Origin: Mesobacillus zeae | GTDB taxonomy: Bacteria; Bacillota; Bacilli; Bacillales; Cytobacillaceae | DNA: 64,000 bases | Assembly (NCBI RefSeq): GCF_003570705.1 | Contig: NZ_QWVT01000019.1 | Location: 118,389 to 182,388 of the forward strand | Direction: 5' to 3' | In this document: positions 63,775 to 64,000 of the stretch, piece after piece | Layout: each line of letters starts with the position of its first letter | Numbering within the stretch: the first letter of the stretch is position 1 | Program-made: the position numbers and the translations under genes | Notes under the pieces: model-generated | The model's database searches: none | What the model saw: the letters and a program-made list of their open reading frames with translations, nothing else | Told to the model about the DNA's origin: nothing

Positions 63775-63805
63775 TAGTATGTTTATTTAATCGTATAGGA
63801 TAAAA

Positions 63806-63825
63806 AACCCCTTCACTTAGGGGTT
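63806..63825 (-). terminator. Terminator of the right-hand gene remnant
   Basis: Stem AACCCC (63806-63811) / GGGGTT (63820-63825) followed on the minus strand by TTTTTT, directly after the stop codon at 63825-63827. Confidence 0.7.
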
Positions 63826-63979
63826 CAAGCCATCTTCTCCTTCGATTCTTCACGGAAGAAGCTCTTCATGGCATGGAAGACATCGGCTTTTTGTTTGAGG
63901 ATAAAATAGTGGAATTTATCGTCTTTGACATTTTTATAAGCGGACATAAGAGTCGAGTGGCGGTTATACTGGTACACCT
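63825..63979 (-). pseudogene. C-terminal remnant of an unidentified gene, right copy
   Basis: Minus-strand frame ending at TGA 63825-63827, with the same [20 protein letters not shown] core and a different C-terminus (REESKEKMA). An in-frame TAG lies at 63977-63979, so it too is a remnant, though the window ends soon after and a rearranged full gene cannot be excluded. I do not recognise the family. Confidence 0.55.
63856..63973. repeat. 118-bp direct repeat, right copy
   Basis: Partner of 57261-57378, 6595 bp apart, with two mismatches. The homology ends at exactly the same base (after TTATACTGGT) on its outer side in both copies. Confidence 0.95.
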
Positions 63980-64000
63980 ATAAACCATATACACGCTATA

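Noticed and set aside
57261..63973. Prophage or integrative element with its own integrase
   Set aside because: No integrase, excisionase, relaxase or transposase frame exists between the repeats.

Overview
The window looks like chromosome of a spore-forming member of the Bacillaceae. It carries spoVR, an H-type small acid-soluble spore protein, KinB-like and other sporulation-type kinases, YtvI-like and YhcX/YhcT/YhcU/YhdB-like proteins in partly Bacillus-like order, a CcpA cre site, a SigB-type promoter and TPP, guanidine-I and purine riboswitches with Gram-positive terminators. No tRNA, rRNA, CRISPR array, prophage or intact transposase was seen.

Layout. 1-2.0 kb: partial membrane gene, universal stress protein, a cluster of dispersed Bacillus-type repeats, a five-unit 21-bp repeat and an XRE regulator. 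2.2-9.4 kb: Fur-boxed feoA-feoB-small Cys protein, TPP-riboswitch thiT, a MneS-like cation exporter, a soluble histidine kinase and a dicarboxylate/glutamate symporter. 9.4-20 kb: MpfA-like CNNM/CBS protein with a long leader, a B12-binding radical SAM protein, guanidinium exporter with its riboswitch, a GGDEF-EAL protein, czcD and spoVR. 20-34 kb: housekeeping and transport genes (yhdB, pgcA, yhcX, bdbC plus thioredoxin, yhcU, yhcT, glsB/yeaQ, yvgN, pit pair, sspH, pbuG, tcyP). 34-44.6 kb: a tightly overlapping six-gene minus-strand operon. 44.9-57 kb: KinB-like kinase, YtvI-like protein, DNA glycosylase, HAD phosphatase, a cre-marked 2-oxoacid:ferredoxin oxidoreductase operon, purine-riboswitch permease, degV and an AI-2E family protein. 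57.2-64 kb: an AT-rich catabolic cassette bounded by a 118-bp direct repeat.

Two blocks stand out. The 34.06-44.59 kb operon encodes a protein with HPt, receiver, GGDEF and receiver domains, a HEAT-repeat membrane protein, a processive family-2 glycosyltransferase, a large membrane-anchored glycosidase-like protein, a single receiver and a hybrid histidine kinase. Together these hold every part of a multistep phosphorelay next to a diguanylate cyclase and a polysaccharide synthase/hydrolase pair, so I read it as a sensor-controlled exopolysaccharide system. The second is the 57.6-63.6 kb cassette: a GlnK/GlnL-type two-component system divergent from catabolic ornithine carbamoyltransferase, carbamate kinase and a YfcC-family carrier, with no arginine deiminase. 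Three 10-bp repeats lie exactly where an activator would sit on the arcB promoter. The 118-bp flanking repeat (116/118 identical) encodes the C-terminal end of an unidentified protein and suggests acquisition or rearrangement. Function assignments come from recognised motifs and remembered family members; no database search was possible.
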